The notes under the pieces: generated by a model
Told to the model about the DNA's origin: nothing
Databases searched by the model: none
What the model saw: only the letters and a program-made list of their open reading frames with translations
Shown: positions 23,863 through 38,300 of the stretch, one piece after another
Position numbering within the stretch: position 1 is the first letter of the stretch
Layout of the letters: each line of letters begins with the position of its first letter
Source of the DNA: Himantopus leucocephalus
Lineage: Eukaryota; Chordata; Aves; Charadriiformes; Recurvirostridae
Length of the DNA stretch: 64,000 bases
Assembly: GCA_003993805.1 (NCBI GenBank)
Contig: RSEF01000002.1
Location: forward strand, 9,492,667-9,556,666
Direction of reading: 5' to 3'
Position numbers and translations under genes: made by a program

Positions 23863-26800
23863 ATTGAACACTGAGGATAAGACAGAATAAGGGAATCCTG
23901 GTCTTATTTTCATGTAGGTTCAAGGTTTATTAAATCCCCCTGCATCAGTTTACCTTCCTAGATGCTTCCCTGTCTTTGCTGAGATGAGTCACTGTGGAGT
24001 GTTGGCGGCCATGAGGTTTAGGTACCATGCGCAGCTGTACGATCCGTCGGAGCGTAGTGCTGCATTGGGTCTGTGCTGTGTGTTACTGCTGGATGCTGAG
24101 AGAGAGGATTTGTTATTTGGGTGCAATAACCTATGAATATGGATCTCCCGCCTTCATGACCTGATATGGTATCTCCTCCTGGCATTGCACTGAGCCGGGA
24201 GCTGGTATGGGGATCGCTGCTGCCAGAATAGACATGCCCACTGCAGTCCCATCAGGTTGCCTCCAGATAGGTGAACTCTCTGGCTTTCATTCCATGCTTT
24301 TCTCCCCTAGATCATAGGGAAGGCAAGGGTGGGTCTGGCAGACAGTGCCCTGAGCAATGGTTTATTTGAGGAGTCTGCAGGGTATACAAATGAATGCTCA
24401 GCTCTTGTGTTATACTGGGATAAAGAATAAAGTTACTGCATGCCATTTCAAATGCCCTTATGTTTTCAGCAGAAAAATTACTCTCAAGACTGTATTTTAG
24501 GTTTACCAGGCATAATTCTGTATCTATCAACTCCATTAATAATGAATTCTTTCTTCTCCTGCCTATGAAAGCATCTTGCTTCAGTCATAAGAACAGAGGT
24601 GAGGTTCTGGTTCTGGCAAAACTTCCACCAACTTCATTACGTACCTGCCGGCTCCACAAATCGCTTGAGTTAAGACTGGGTTTCCAGGAGAAATGGTGCT
24701 TCTTGGAGTGACAGAGCCATTCTGTGAGGTAGTTACATGTGTAATGTGAAATTATTGTCCAAAGATAATGTCTTTTTATTGGTGATTTTTTTTTTTAGAT
24801 TATTTTTTGCTCTTGATGATAACCTCAATTGTCCTGTGATACAACCAAAAGTTTCTTGATAGCTAGCTGTCTTTCATGTAAGGAAGATAATATTTCTATT
24901 CATCTTATTTTAAGTGACGTATAGACATTTTAATGGGAGCCATGATTTGCAGAGGAGTGAGACTGAAATTTTAGTTCTTACCAGACCTCTGAAGGCTCCT
25001 CTTTTTCTTTCCCTTCTTGAATCTGTCACTGAAGACCCTTTCACTTTGGCAATCAAGCAGACCGTTAATGGTGACTCTTCCAAAAATAAATGTTCATAAA
25101 AATGAACTAACAGTAGCCAAGCACCATCAAGCAGAAATATTGCACTGGATGCTAGAATCCATCCAAATTCCTGACTCTGCTTGTCTTGGAATTTTGTTTA
25201 AATCAGAAATCCTGTCAGTAATTATTCACTTCCATAATTTTCCAATTGATACACGGCTGCACTTTTTAGATGTAGAGAGAACTATTGATTATTTTAGCAA
25301 TGGAACAAAGCATTTTATGTTATCTTGCTTGTGGTTTCTACTGAAGTTCCCAGGTCTAGCCCACTGGAGATCTCTGAACAACCTTGTGGCTGATCAGTGA
25401 GATGGGGAAACATGCCCTTCTTAATCTCTTTGTCAAAAAGGCATCTACCAGGAGCTTGATGCTCATGGAGCACAAACCTCTGCATCAGATGGGACTGCTC
25501 ATATGAGTGCTGTAGTTGTTACTTAGTCTTCCTCCTGATGATGGCCCTGATTAACCAGTTTCCTGCAGTGTGGAGATCAGTAATGGGGAAAGACAGAGGA
25601 CTGTTTAATAAAGGAATTGTTCTCAGAATGTCCTGCCTTTTGAGGACTGCATTGATTTCTGTCTTGTAACTGGTAAAATAATAAGGAGGTGGATTTTGCG
25701 AGGTAGAGGGAGCCTTGCTGTCTCTCATTTTACAGTGCTGGGAGCGCGTCACGGTATGACAGCCCTTCAGCGCGGCGCATCTGCAGGGGCACTACACTCA
25801 GAGGTATTTCTGGGCAGGGAACAAGAACAATTTGATGATGAGCTTTTTGGGATATTATTTGGCCAAAGTCATTCCTCCCTGAGCCATGGCTCTGTTCCAG
25901 GACAACGATAGCAGGACAATGACTGTCACTTAGCAGAAACTTATTGTCAGTCAAAGGAGTAGAAAACATGCTGGACTCTATGTGAACAGCCTTAATTCTC
26001 CTTGAATCCCACGGCCTAGGGAATAGGTAGAGCTAGGCACCTCTGAAGGTCCATGAAGAGGTGACCTGGAAGACGTACTGAGAACTGAAGGAACCGCAGC
26101 CGTTGGGAAGCAGCAGGTGCAGGATTTATCAGAGTGAGGCCGTCTTAAAGGGAGCCTAACTTGATACTGAGTTTTACGAACCTCTACTGATTCCTGTCCG
26201 TGTGTGCACAGCACATACTCTAAATTGTTGCGAAGCACTTTTTGCACTGACTCATAACCCACATTGGAACTACAAATAGGGAGAGATCATTGCGTTCATT
26301 TATGTATGTAGATAGACTGCTACTCCCTAGCACCATTGAAATGCCTGTAAAAAAACATAAATCATGTACTGACAAATGTACACAAAGGGGGAGAAAAACC
26401 CAGGTAATATTTTATTGTAGAGTTGAGCCCTATTTCCGCAGCAGAGTTCCCTCTTTCAGCTGAAATGAGCCATTACTATATTACACTGCAAACTCTACAA
26501 AATTTCAAGGGAAAATAAAGGGGCATTGTCATCGTATTGTCCTTCACTAACAAAAGTTACCTCCACTGTTTAAATAATATCCTTAGTCTTTGGCTCCATG
26601 CATTATTTAATAATCTTGGAAACTTCTGTGACCTTTAAGCAATAGTAAACCGTGATTGCTTGACAAATAGGTCAATGTTTGTATAATAGTTGTGTCTTTG
26701 GAGGTACAAAAATATTCATCAGAATGCTTTGACTGACTTCCCCCACCCTTCGTTTCTTTGGCAGTTTTCCCGCAGCATTGCCCTCTGTTAAACATTATTC

Positions 26801-26888
26801 CACTTCAAGGGTATTTGCAGGACTAGGAAGCAGGCAGTGTATTATGGTCCTTGAAAATACAGGGTGAGGGAGGTTGTATGTCTCTGGG

Positions 26889-26918
26889 ACACACACCCAC
26901 ACATGCACACACATATAT
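26889..26918. repeat. Imperfect CA/TG microsatellite
   Basis: Interrupted ACAC units passing into ATAT. A typical decayed dinucleotide repeat. Confidence 0.8.
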
Positions 26919-29900
26919 GCCACGAGTTACTGTTGGTAGAAAGTATGTGTTAAAAAAAGTCGGTAAAATGATCGGGTATCTATCTCGTGTGCTAAACACC
27001 TTGGTGTAGATACGCTGGAGCTACTCCTGGTTAACATGCACCCTGTTTTAGGGGGATGATAAACTGGTATTTGCTGTTTGAAGGGCATACTTGAAAGCAA
27101 GGAACTGAGTTTGAACTTCTGGTTTTATTGTTAGCAGTGTTGGTTGCAGGGCCAGTTAAGCAAACATGTGGGCTCCTGCATGCTCCTTAGCAATACTTAA
27201 AGGGAAAGTTGTATTGACACATTCTCTATTACTTAAGTTTGAATTAGGGTGATCATAAAAGTCAGAAGTGGTCTCAAACAAGAATATTGAAGAATGCAAT
27301 AACTTTGTTCCACGGCATTTTATATGAAAGTCTCTATAGTTTCACCATCAACTGCTTAATGTTAAATGCCTCGGTAATATCTATTTCACACCGAGAACTG
27401 TGCCCCAGCATAGCTGTGTAAGAATAATGAAATATCAGCTTCACTTAAAAAACCCAGTTTTTTTCCACTGCAGTGCAATATACTTACACAAATATAAGTA
27501 TGAATATAAACACATAAATATGTATTACCATTATATATACTGTTTTGAGGAATGCAAAACATGGGAAACAGCTCCAAGTTTTTTGATGTCATTGTAAATG
27601 TTCTGCCTGTTTTTGCCTCTCTTACAGTGCACAGTTGTGTTTGTCAACATACAGTTATTGCACTCAAAAATGTTACCGTACCACCTGCTGCTAGAATTCA
27701 AATCCTGCTTCTTAAAGAGAAATCACACACGAGCATTAACATTTATTATTTAAAAAATTCTTTAATTGCAGCTGATACTGTGCTTCAAGTCCTACCTCCT
27801 TCTTGAGCATCAAATGAAAAGATAAGAAGATGATTTTGATAACAGTTTTCAAGAAAACAACTTCAAAATTTTGCTTTCAAATACAGTTCTGGATCAGTCC
27901 ATAAGCATTATGTTGACCATAATTTTGTGTGGAATTATCTATCAGACATCTCTAGTTTAAGAGCTGAAACCCATTTTGTGCCTGACTGGTGTGTATTATA
28001 GTAGATCTCAGGTCAAGGTCTGGTTTAACAATGAGGAAATCTTTCTAGCTTGGGGGGGGTTACACATACACTTGGCATATTTGAACGAAAGCATCTTTAT
28101 CTGTTGGCTTTTTTTTCAAAGGTGGAAGCTTTCAACCCTTTCAACTTGAAGCATGGTAGAAGGAGCCGTTGGCATTTCAGTGCCATCTCTGAGCTGGATC
28201 TCAAGGATAAATTCCTGCCCTCTGCTTGGCTCGCACCATTATTAATGCTCTAACTGGGACATGCTCTGAAGTAGTTCTGACTCAGTAGTTCTCCATTAAT
28301 TAATTAGTAATCCTCTATCAGAGAATACTGCCAGGTTACAACAGATACTGATAACTCCTAAGTATTTATTGCATTCAATAAATAGAGGCTTCAAAGAAGC
28401 TCCCTGGTAGTGAGGTGTAGGCTTTTGAATTATTTACAGTGTTAAAGCTGTGAAAGGAAACTCTAAGGGTTTTCTTATAAATTTTTTTTCCCTCGGAAAA
28501 CGATCAGCTTTAAAAAGTTTGTTTTATTTAATTTTTAAGTTTTGGAAAAAAGTTTTCTTACGCGTTTTCCTTGGTTTATGCTTTGGATGATAACAGCCAG
28601 GCATTTTGCCTGGCAGCAAAGCAGAGCCACCTTTTAGCTAGGGGAGTTTATGTGGTGGGCAAACAAGAAGTAATGCGGTTACTTTTGAGATGAAAGGCCT
28701 TACAGTCAATGCTATAAAAATTAGAACTCCAATGCTACGCTGCACTTCAGTGGCTGCAGGAGTCCCTTGATGAAACAATTTAGCATTGTTTTGGAAAGTA
28801 AGGTCTACAGGAGCGTAGTCCTAGTTCAGAAACAGGAACCAAGTGCTGTAAAATCCAGTGAAAAACTAACCACAAATGGACGCACACTTAATGATCCTAG
28901 AGCAAATTGTGTAGTTATTCAGATAATGGTTAGGAAATAATGATCTACACCAGCTAAGATCTGAAATAGTAAAAAGTAAAAAGGAACTGAGGTAACTGCT
29001 CTATTACAGTTAAGGTTTGAGTATATTAACACAGGAAAATTAATTTATGTATTTACTCATTAGCAGTGACTGCAAGCTCCAAATGATATATATTTACAAA
29101 ATACACTATTCTAAATATTTATTGAAGAATCAGTCAACTTGAGAGGAAAGATCTAAATGTGTTTGGTTTTCTTCATCTTAATATTTAAAGAATAAGAAGA
29201 TTTTCAGGAGAGAATGCCCAAATGTACAGATAATCAGATAAAACACAGAGTTTATGGTAAAAAAATCTGAGAGCGTAAAAAGTCAGGTACGGCAGGGAAA
29301 ACAGCTGTTTTACAAACAGTTGGAGATGTCCTCTTGAGCATCACTTTTTTGATAATCTACAGTCACTGAGGATATCTACATTTGCAAGAAAATAAGGAAA
29401 ATAAAGCAAAATAAATAATAAAGTAAAGAAGTCCTCTTAATAATTAGTGGTGTGCTCACTGGAACAAAAATGAAGCTTTATGATAGAGCATTTGCCATCA
29501 TCTTCCTCTCCTCTGTGCTGGCACCTCACGTTTCAGTTGCTGTCTTTCCTTATTTTGCCTAATTTCATTCCTCTGCAGTCTCCACCACCTCTTCTCATTC
29601 TTTTCCCCTAATCTTCATCCTAACCTTCACTCTCTTCACACATCCATCTGGTGTTCTGCCTCCTTCTGTTCACCCCAGCCATGGATTGCCCTTTGTCCAT
29701 GGCCACTTGAGTCTTGAGTGCCCTTCTTCAAATTCACAAGCATAAAATCAATTTTCCTACAATAATTTTAATTCTTCAGGGAAAATTCTTATCACCTCCT
29801 AAAAAGAAAAAAATCAATTATTATTCTTAGCATCTCTGCTTTTAAGATCTCTTTTTCTGTGATGCTTGCAAAATAGAAGTTAGAAAACTGGTATATAGAG

Positions 29901-32292
29901 ACTTTCTGATTGACATTTTCATTTTCTCTATGTACTTTCATCCTTGCTTCTATGGAAATGATAAATTGTGTATAGAAGAAGGTAAAACAATCTTTTAGTT
30001 CAGTAGATACAGCACTTACTGCAGTTTAATATATATTCAACATTGCATTATTGTTATTTTCTTAGTGAAATTTATCTTGATTAAATTCCTAGTGAAGCGA
30101 AGTAAAATTTTCCCAGCTCACAAAAGTAATATGGCACCTAAACCAACAGCAAAACAAGATTTCCTATCATCTCTCTGCATCCTACAGTTTTACCAGCATC
30201 TAACGAGCACTGTATCGCCCCCGAACTCCTATGATATGAGTGGAAAAGTGTATTTCATTATAAGATAAATTTCAAGAAGACTTAAATGGTATTTTTATCA
30301 AATTAACTAACTTTGAAACAGTGGGAGGATAGTTGAGAGAGTGTTTAAGGGGACAGAGTATGATGCCCTCCCTTCCAAGCAACTCAAGTCACAGCATGTC
30401 CTGAAATCCTCAAACCAGTTCCGCTCTGATGACACGCGGTGACCTTGGTGGAGAAAGAGTGGTTTGTCAAAAGAAACAGTTGTTTCACCCTGTTTACAAT
30501 CAGCCTTCAGGATTCCAGGAAAATGGATGCTCGGTGAAATACCAGTTATAGCTTTTATGAGTAACAACTTTAACATGAAAGCTATTGCATTTTAAATCCA
30601 CTGTGATTCATACTAATAAATGAACATACCTTAAGCAATTAGTATTTAGCATACAGGGTTGCAGAGATCAGCTCAAAACCTACAGCAACTCTCTGAGTTA
30701 CTCAGTGGTAAAAAAGTAAGTAGAAAGGCAAGTAGATTAATTATACTATATACTCTGCACCTTTGGCATCTGTTGAAATTGATGGCAGCTGAGGACACAT
30801 GTAGCATCTCACAGATCAAGGTTTTGTCACCAACTGTTATTTGGTCCCTTTCCCATTATGAAAACTAAGTACCTACAAGACCATCCTTAAACTCATATGT
30901 GATAAAACTTAGTTCTGCATCCCATCTGAATCTTGCTAGATATCCTATACACGAAGTCCCTTACGAGTGAAAAGCAGAGTATAGCAGCATCTCTTTGTGT
31001 TGAGGGTGAAATAGCATACCAGCTGTATTTCTTTCTTGCATCGCTCAAGGAAAGACATGCTGCAGATATCTGTGACTCTTGTCCTTGGCAGTGGAGGAGA
31101 CCACCCTGGTGTGCCTTGGTGTGCGCTCTCTGTGCAGAGCTGGAAGGGGCAGAACTGTGGTTCTGACTCCTTTTTGCCCTGCTGCGCAAGGGCAGCCAGC
31201 ACTGCGCAGGAGTTACTTACGTCTCATGAACCTCATGGATTTCAACTATTGTAAATGAGGGAATGCTGATCAAATGACTTCTTTGTGTACTGGAAAGAAA
31301 TACAAAAAATAGGGATCTCAATTCTTTTTAAGCAACCAAAGAACTAATAGAAAAAACATTACACAGTGATAAATGTTTTGCATGTGATGTCTATACATCA
31401 AGCAATGAAACACTGGAAGCAGAGAAAGACATTTTTCTGACCTATCTAACATGAGAAGATGATCGCAAGAAATTGTAATGTAAAGCAAATGCATTTATTT
31501 ATTTATTTTCTCATATCTGTATTACTGTAAATTACTCTGCTGTGCAGGAAAACCTGTTGTTATTATGGCTATTGAGTGCTTTTTAATCACATTCTTATAC
31601 GTGGCTTTTTTGTAAATGTTATACTAAATTCAAACATCTTTGTTAAGTATCGTATGTGGACTATCTTATAACCTAGATATGATTCAAGTTATGCTTGTAA
31701 AATCTCCACTTAAAATGAATCTCCATGTGACAGGTAATTGGCTGCAGGCCTGTTTTTTGTTATTGATTTAACTTAATGCCAATGTACACAGGTGTGTTGG
31801 CGGGTCGTTCAAGCTTCCAAGGCACCCACATTTGGCAGGACAATAAATTGTTGCATAATAAGATTATTTTCCCCCTTCAGTCTTGAATCCTTTCAAAAGT
31901 TGTATTTTAAACCTTTGTAGGTATGTACGTGGGTGAGAGAAAAATACCCAACAATGTTACCATGAGGCATATTTCGATTTATTGTTTGAGGCGCTCAAGG
32001 AAACAGCAACATGTAGATAAGATATCTGCAAATATATATATTTGCCAGCTGAAGAGAGAAACCAAAACCTTTATATAAATTAGGTTGTTTCTTAGTTTGT
32101 TTTTTTCATGCTGTATATAATTCTACATTGTTGTCAGACGAAATTGGTTATTTTTGAAAGAAATACAGCACTGAAAATATCAGCTGTTCCATGTGCTTTG
32201 AATGCAGACGGCAGATGTGATTTGCCCTTGCACACAGAAATACCTGCATCACAGACGTCCAACTGAGGCCTCATTTGAATACTTTGAGCAAA

Positions 32293-32336
32293 ATCCTGGC
32301 TGTGTTAAAGTCGATGGGAATTTTGCCATTAACTTC
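32293..32336. repeat. Old palindromic MITE-like motif, copy B
   Basis: Ungapped partner of 3203-3246 (32 of 44 identical). Arms aagtcgatgg (32308-32317) and ccattaactt (32326-32335) are reverse complements at 8 of 10 positions around the spacer gaattttg, the same arm and spacer lengths as copy A. Sharing both sequence and palindromic layout makes common ancestry more likely than chance. Confidence 0.5.
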
Positions 32337-35300
32337 AGTTGGGCTTCAGTTTACTTCTCCGGTAATGAAATATGTGGCAATGTAGGTATCCCTGAGGAAC
32401 ACACAGGCTAATATGGAGAAAAGGAAGAATGCCATGGCGGGTCTCAGGTTATGCAAATTCTCAGGAGAGCAATGACCTTGGAGGAGAAGAAGGGGAAGCA
32501 TTGCTGTGGGATTGCTTTGTACAGAGAGGTGGGAGGAGATTTTGTGAAAGGATGTGGAAGACTGTTCCAAGTATAGCAGGTAGCATGATTGAACGTGTAA
32601 AATCGAGCGGAGGAGAAAACACTTCTACTTTCACAAGCCCGAAGACAAGAATGAAGAATGAAGTGTTGTATCCAAACTTTGGAAGAGTCTGAATTGGGGA
32701 AAAAGCTTTATGATGGCTCTTCTTTCACGCAGATGTTTCTCTTGGGCGTAGTTCAAAAGAAAGAAGGATTTGTTTAGCCTTCCAGATTTGTCCGCTAATC
32801 TGTGTTTCAGAGGAAAGCATAGTTAGCTGTCCCCTCAGAAGGAAAAGTCCACAGCTGAGAGAGCCAGCTCAGGACAGGAGTGAAATGCTTCGCTGGAATG
32901 ATTCAGAGCAGATGCGTTGCACTCGAGTAGGCAACCCCTCTCCTGGGCCAAGGGCTGTTTTTTTCAACCTGGCACTTCGTTTCATAAGAAATAAAATACT
33001 GTCAGGAAGTTAATACAATGGCAAAGTCCCAGTGGTGACTTTGGGAATACTGCGGTTTGTTAGTGTTTTTCCACAGTGATCTCAAGAAGCCATCCTCCAC
33101 AGCCTGTGCCAGTTTAATAAAAGTGTATTAGGTGCTACTGGTAAATACATACTTGGGACCTCTAATGTGTACATTGCTGCAGATCTATTATATTTTATAA
33201 TGCTAAAGCTAACCCAGTAACTTCATGACATAAGCTGCAATCACTCCAAAGGAGCAGTTGCAGGCTATCATGTCACGTTGTGCTTTGAGATGCCTTAGGT
33301 TAAAAGCCATCGACACCATGTACAAGAAGTTGTCTGGGTCTGTAGTGTAAAGCAGGTCCTACACATTCACTAAAAATTCTTATGAAATATTTATCAAAAG
33401 CTCGTTGCTTTGGATGCCCACCAGGCAGTATTTGAAAATTAAATAACTGTTGGGTTTTTTTCTCTTTAGGCACCTGAAGACTTTATTGCAAGGTATATGG
33501 TGATGTATTAAAACATACCAGATTAAAACCTTGTAAATGTAGTGCTTTGTTTGAATTTAAAGGAGTACACAAGCTGCTCAGAAGTACCCTCCCTTTTTAT
33601 TTGGAAATTTTTACGTCTGAAGGATGCCAATCTGGAAAATGAGAAGCTGTGCACATGTATGTGTGAAAGATGAGGCTGGTGGATGTTTGCACTCCTCCAA
33701 AGGGCTGTAGAACAAAATTAAAGCCAGGTCACTGTTTTCAAATGGTTTATTAACCCTGAAAAACAAGGCTGGGAGAAGCACATGGGAAATCCTCCCAGAT
33801 GCTGGGATCACAGTGCGGAGGCAGGTAGTGCCATGTGTGCTATAGCAGACAGTGGGAAGCCCCCTCGCTTCCCCTATGCTTTAAAAAACAAAACAAAACT
33901 AATTTTCTTCAACGCACACAAGAGAATGTTTGGCATCTGCTACTGAGCAGCATTCTTGCCGTGTTTCACTATCTATCAAATGGCACGCTCGTCCTCTGCC
34001 AAGAAAAATACTTGTTCCCAATACTAATCATGCTCCCTGACTACCCTCTAGTGTATATTCTTCCAGGACTGCTATCCATCCATGCAGCCATTTGAAAGAT
34101 ATTAACATGATTACGATGAAATCTCTCACTTACTGTGCTGGCAAGAGCTGGGATGTGCTCCGGAGTCGACGCACGCAGTTCCCAGGGAGAAGGGAGCGCC
34201 TTACGTCTCTCTTTATCGACTGCCCCCATCTAAATGAAGAGTTGTCATTGCGAGGGCTCCGTGGGGAGCCCCAGGCAGGGCTCTGGTTTGGGGGTAAGAT
34301 TGTCAAGGTGCAAGCTGTTGGAGAAATGACAAATAAAGGGCTGAAAAACAGCAGTTGGTAGATAAATCCCAGAGCCTCTTGTGACGGTAGGCTTAAAAGC
34401 AAAAAGGAAAAGATCATTGTAAAATGCCTAATAATGCTTGAAAGGCAGTAGCTGGGAAGTCAGTGAGAAGGGTTTTCTTTTCTGCTGTTTATTTGGTGAG
34501 ATTGTCCCCACACAGGCCCCAGATCCTCAGAGAGGGTATGATACAGCTACAGGATGCATCCCTGGTCAGATCCTTTAGGTAGCTCCTAAGACTAAGATTG
34601 AGACTGTTCTCCTGAGCCGCTGGAGTTCCTGGAAGCACTAGCAATTTGTTCCTGCACCTGAGAAATTGCCTTGGATTTCTCAAGAAGAAAAATGCTTGGT
34701 TTCTGATCAACATATTGACGTCTCTACCTGGAAATGAAATGTCCTAATGTGGTCCTGCATAGTCCAAGAACTGAATCCCTTCCAGGAATCTCTAAATCTC
34801 TTGACATTTGGGCCCCTTCCTTCCAACTGGCTGTTTGTGAGGGCAGCAACAAGTGCCCTGAGACACCTCTGCAAAGTGCTGACGCTGAGCAGCAGTCAGA
34901 GAGCAGCTAGAAGCACCTCCGCATGTTGCTGTCGTGTGCTCTGCAGGCCGCAGCTAAACCACCATCATTATGGCGAATTCTTCAGATGTTTGTACAGACG
35001 TGAGGGTGGGATTAATGTCATTTATCTTTCAACATCTACAAAGTACACGTCTACAGCTGTGCTAATCACTCTAGGCTCCCTTTATAGTCAAGGAAGAGAA
35101 ATAAGTGCTTTTAGGGTGCAATTTGCCTGGCCTATTATAGACATTTACTTTAGGATGACATGAATCACACCAAGGTTCCTATGTGTAGCCTGCCTAGGTC
35201 CTCGCTGACTATACCGACAGCCTGGGGTGACTAGCTTAAATGCACACGATACACACATTTATGTACCTCTGTTTAATTAGATGAGAACCACCCACTGCCC

Positions 35301-38300
35301 GTTACAGAGCTGGCTTTGAACATAGGTGACATACGCAATATCTGCAAAAGTATAGCAGACTGAAGCAAGTAGTGGAGCATCCTCTTTCCACGAGGTGGAA
35401 GAAGGGCCTTTGTTCACAGGAGGAACCCTTGCACAGAGATCTACGAGAACCAGTTACAGCAGCCACAAAATCTTGTTCCACATCTTTCTCCTTCTCCATG
35501 GAGCAGGAGCAGCACGTCTTTTACAACTCATAACTGCTGCCCATGACAGGAACTGGGACTGACCCTCCTCCCTTCATCCTTTTCCTTCTCCCTCCTCTTT
35601 CCATCTGTTATGGGAGAGGCAAATGTGAAATTGAGGGCTGTTGAGGTAGGCAGCAGTGTGGACCGTGGCAGTAGGAGTTAACCGAACCCAGAAGTAGTGT
35701 CCAGTAGGGCGTCCTGACAACCAAAGGACTGAAGGAGGTGGGGGACCTGGTTGGGAATACGCTGAAGGGTCAGATGGAGATCCCACCCGTGGCTGTTCCA
35801 GAGGTGCAAAACATCCCTGTGTCCCATTGCCTGTTCCCAGCCCTTCTTTCCCTCTCAGAGGCTGCTAAAACCCTCTCTCTTACAGCCCCCACATTCACAT
35901 TCCCCTCTTTCCAAAACCCAGCTTCCACCTCTGAGCCTGCTCTCCCCACGCTCCAACTCAACCTCAGATGCTTGGGTGGTCCCTTCTGGCTCCCTTTCCC
36001 CAAAGCCCCTCTCCATTTCCTTCAAAGTGTGAGGGTTCTGGAGTACCAGATGGTGCCTGGTGGCACGCAGCTGTCTGTGTTGGTTTTGGTTCTTATTTTC
36101 TGTATCACATGCTTGTGTTTTATGCTTTTCAATGTATACTTTCCAAAATATTTCCAAGATTTTGAAAATTTGGATGACCCTCATTTGGGGGAACACTTTA
36201 TATTTATGTGTACAGTTAGAGATCCTAATGAATAAGAAGTAGCCCTTGAAACAACTGAAGGACTTCAAGGGAAAACTTTGAAATTTCCTCAGGAGCCCAA
36301 AGTAGTGCCCAGTAAAAGGTTTCCAATGAATTATTACTATTATTTTTAATTTAAACTGCACCGTAAATGTTCATAATGTTTAATATAGTGGTATTAATGA
36401 AGTCATGAGGGTTTAAAGATATGAGTAGGGCAAGATATATATAGGAGGAATAAATAGATTTTATTAGCCTGATTGATGTATTGGGAAAGTAGACAAGCTT
36501 TAGGCAAGAGGTCTTTAGGTAAACAGTAACAGAGAGACTGTGACTCCTAAACTAATTTACTGGATAGTATAAACTCCAAGGGGCTTGGGAGTCAGAGTAC
36601 CCATTTCTAGGAGATGGCCAGATGGATGTTTGTCATACGAAGTTTTTAATCGGTTTCGGTTCACGTCTAGGGTTTTAAAGCTGTAAGATGAATTAATTTT
36701 CCTGTATCTGGAAAATATTTTACATTTTGAAAATGTTCCTGTCTGAACTGCAATAAAAACAGAAATATTCCATGAGAAAGGAGATGCTGGGACCTCACAG
36801 TCCTTTCTCACCCTCTGTCTCAGAGACATTGGGCGCCAAGTCCTGATCTTGCCTGTGTGGGCTTGTAGATATTGTGGGCTTGTGGCTTTGCTGGGAGAAG
36901 AGATCAAGCAACACTGAGACTTTGGGGGACTTTTCCCTCGGTAAGGGAAAATAGGAAGAAAACCAAAATAAGGAATGATGAAAGTAATTTTTAGAGAGGT
37001 TTAAAATTTGAGCTGCACTCTCTGATGCAGATGTAGTTGGGCAAGTTATTAAGACAAGGGAGGTTATAGTTGAAAAATATGCCGCCGATAACCAGAATAG
37101 TTATTTTCAAAATGGTCAAAAGTCCTGAAACAGATAAAATAGATACATTCAACATGCATAAAAAAGAACAATATTCAAACCATTCATAACCAAATGCTGT
37201 CTCTGCTACATTCTCCTAGCCCCTATCATCAGTTTGATATATGTTTTCAGACGAATCTGAGAAAAATACGTTTTGAAGGATCTGTTAAAAGGGAAACCGT
37301 TGTGCAACTTTGGCTGTTGATATAGTCATAAAATATATAGTTATACACAGTTTTATATGTACAAAATGAACCTCACAGCCTACAGTATCTTACTGGAGCT
37401 CAGATGCATCGCATGACATATTATATTTGTGGAAATGGGATCTATAACCTAATGTATTCTTGCATCAAAGAATAATGTCTCATAAATAAATCATTACAGC
37501 CTGTCACATCTATGGTTTCACACCATAGTGTATAAAATTATGTATTTTGAGATATGGAAGAAGGTGATTATCTAATGTTTCAACAAAAAAAAATTATCCT
37601 GTGCTAATGCATGTGCTGTCTTGGAGGTGTTATTGCCTTACCACTGTTCATTGTAGACTAATCCATAATATCAAATGAATGACAGCATTTCTGTTTTCAA
37701 AAACTGGTGCAATTTGTGTGCGGCTTTTCTCTTTCAGTAATTAAGAAATCAAATAAGCCTGAGTGAAACTATTTAAGAGGTTCTAGATATAATTAGAACA
37801 CCTCATTCTCTCATAACTAATTCCTAATTAAAGTAATTTGTCTTTTTGCCCTTCTTTTCAAGGGTGAAGAGCAAGTGGTGATGAATGCTCAAAATCAGGA
37901 AAAGTGAAAATTGCAGTGTGTTGATTTGCAGTGATTGAGCACATTCCAGTTTTTAACAGCCACCTTCGAGTGAAATGGTAAATGAATCTCCAGCTTCTGT
38001 TTACATTGCATATGTGTTATCTGGAGCTTGACAAACGGTAGAATTTGTCGTATAAAATAGCTACCGCCGTCCAGAAAGTCTAAATAGGTAAAAGCTGCTT
38101 TTCTTAAGAAGAGCGTGTTTAAAGGAGGGGGTGGGGGGAAAGAGATAGAGAGTGCACAGGAGAGATAAAAAGTCTGAAATTTGTTGCATAGGGTGCAAAT
38201 TGTCCTTTTAAAATTTTATTTGCAGCTGTGCCCAGATGATGATGGATTTATCATATGAACCAGGGATTAGTAAACAATGTGTACCCTATAAAGAGCAAAA

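Larger units (their letters stand above)
23041..32292. other. Non-coding stretch, no gene seen
   Basis: Largely AT-rich. It contains the T-run with an embedded N at 23832-23862, a CA-type microsatellite at 26889-26918 and short A-rich tracts near 29400. Open frames are at most 127 codons and lack domains. I see no CR1, LTR or tRNA signature. Confidence 0.55.

Noticed and set aside
23832..23900. Possible processed pseudogene with poly-A tail on the minus strand
   Set aside because: No transcript-like body, and bird CR1 machinery rarely makes poly-A retrocopies; a simple T-run is the better reading.
32447..32454. Octamer atgcaaat as a POU-factor site
   Set aside because: An isolated 8-mer without conservation evidence; not enough to annotate a regulatory element.
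35738..36361. Overlapping 165- and 168-codon frames on opposite strands
   Set aside because: Mutually overlapping frames over a C/T-rich piece; low-complexity translations and no domain.
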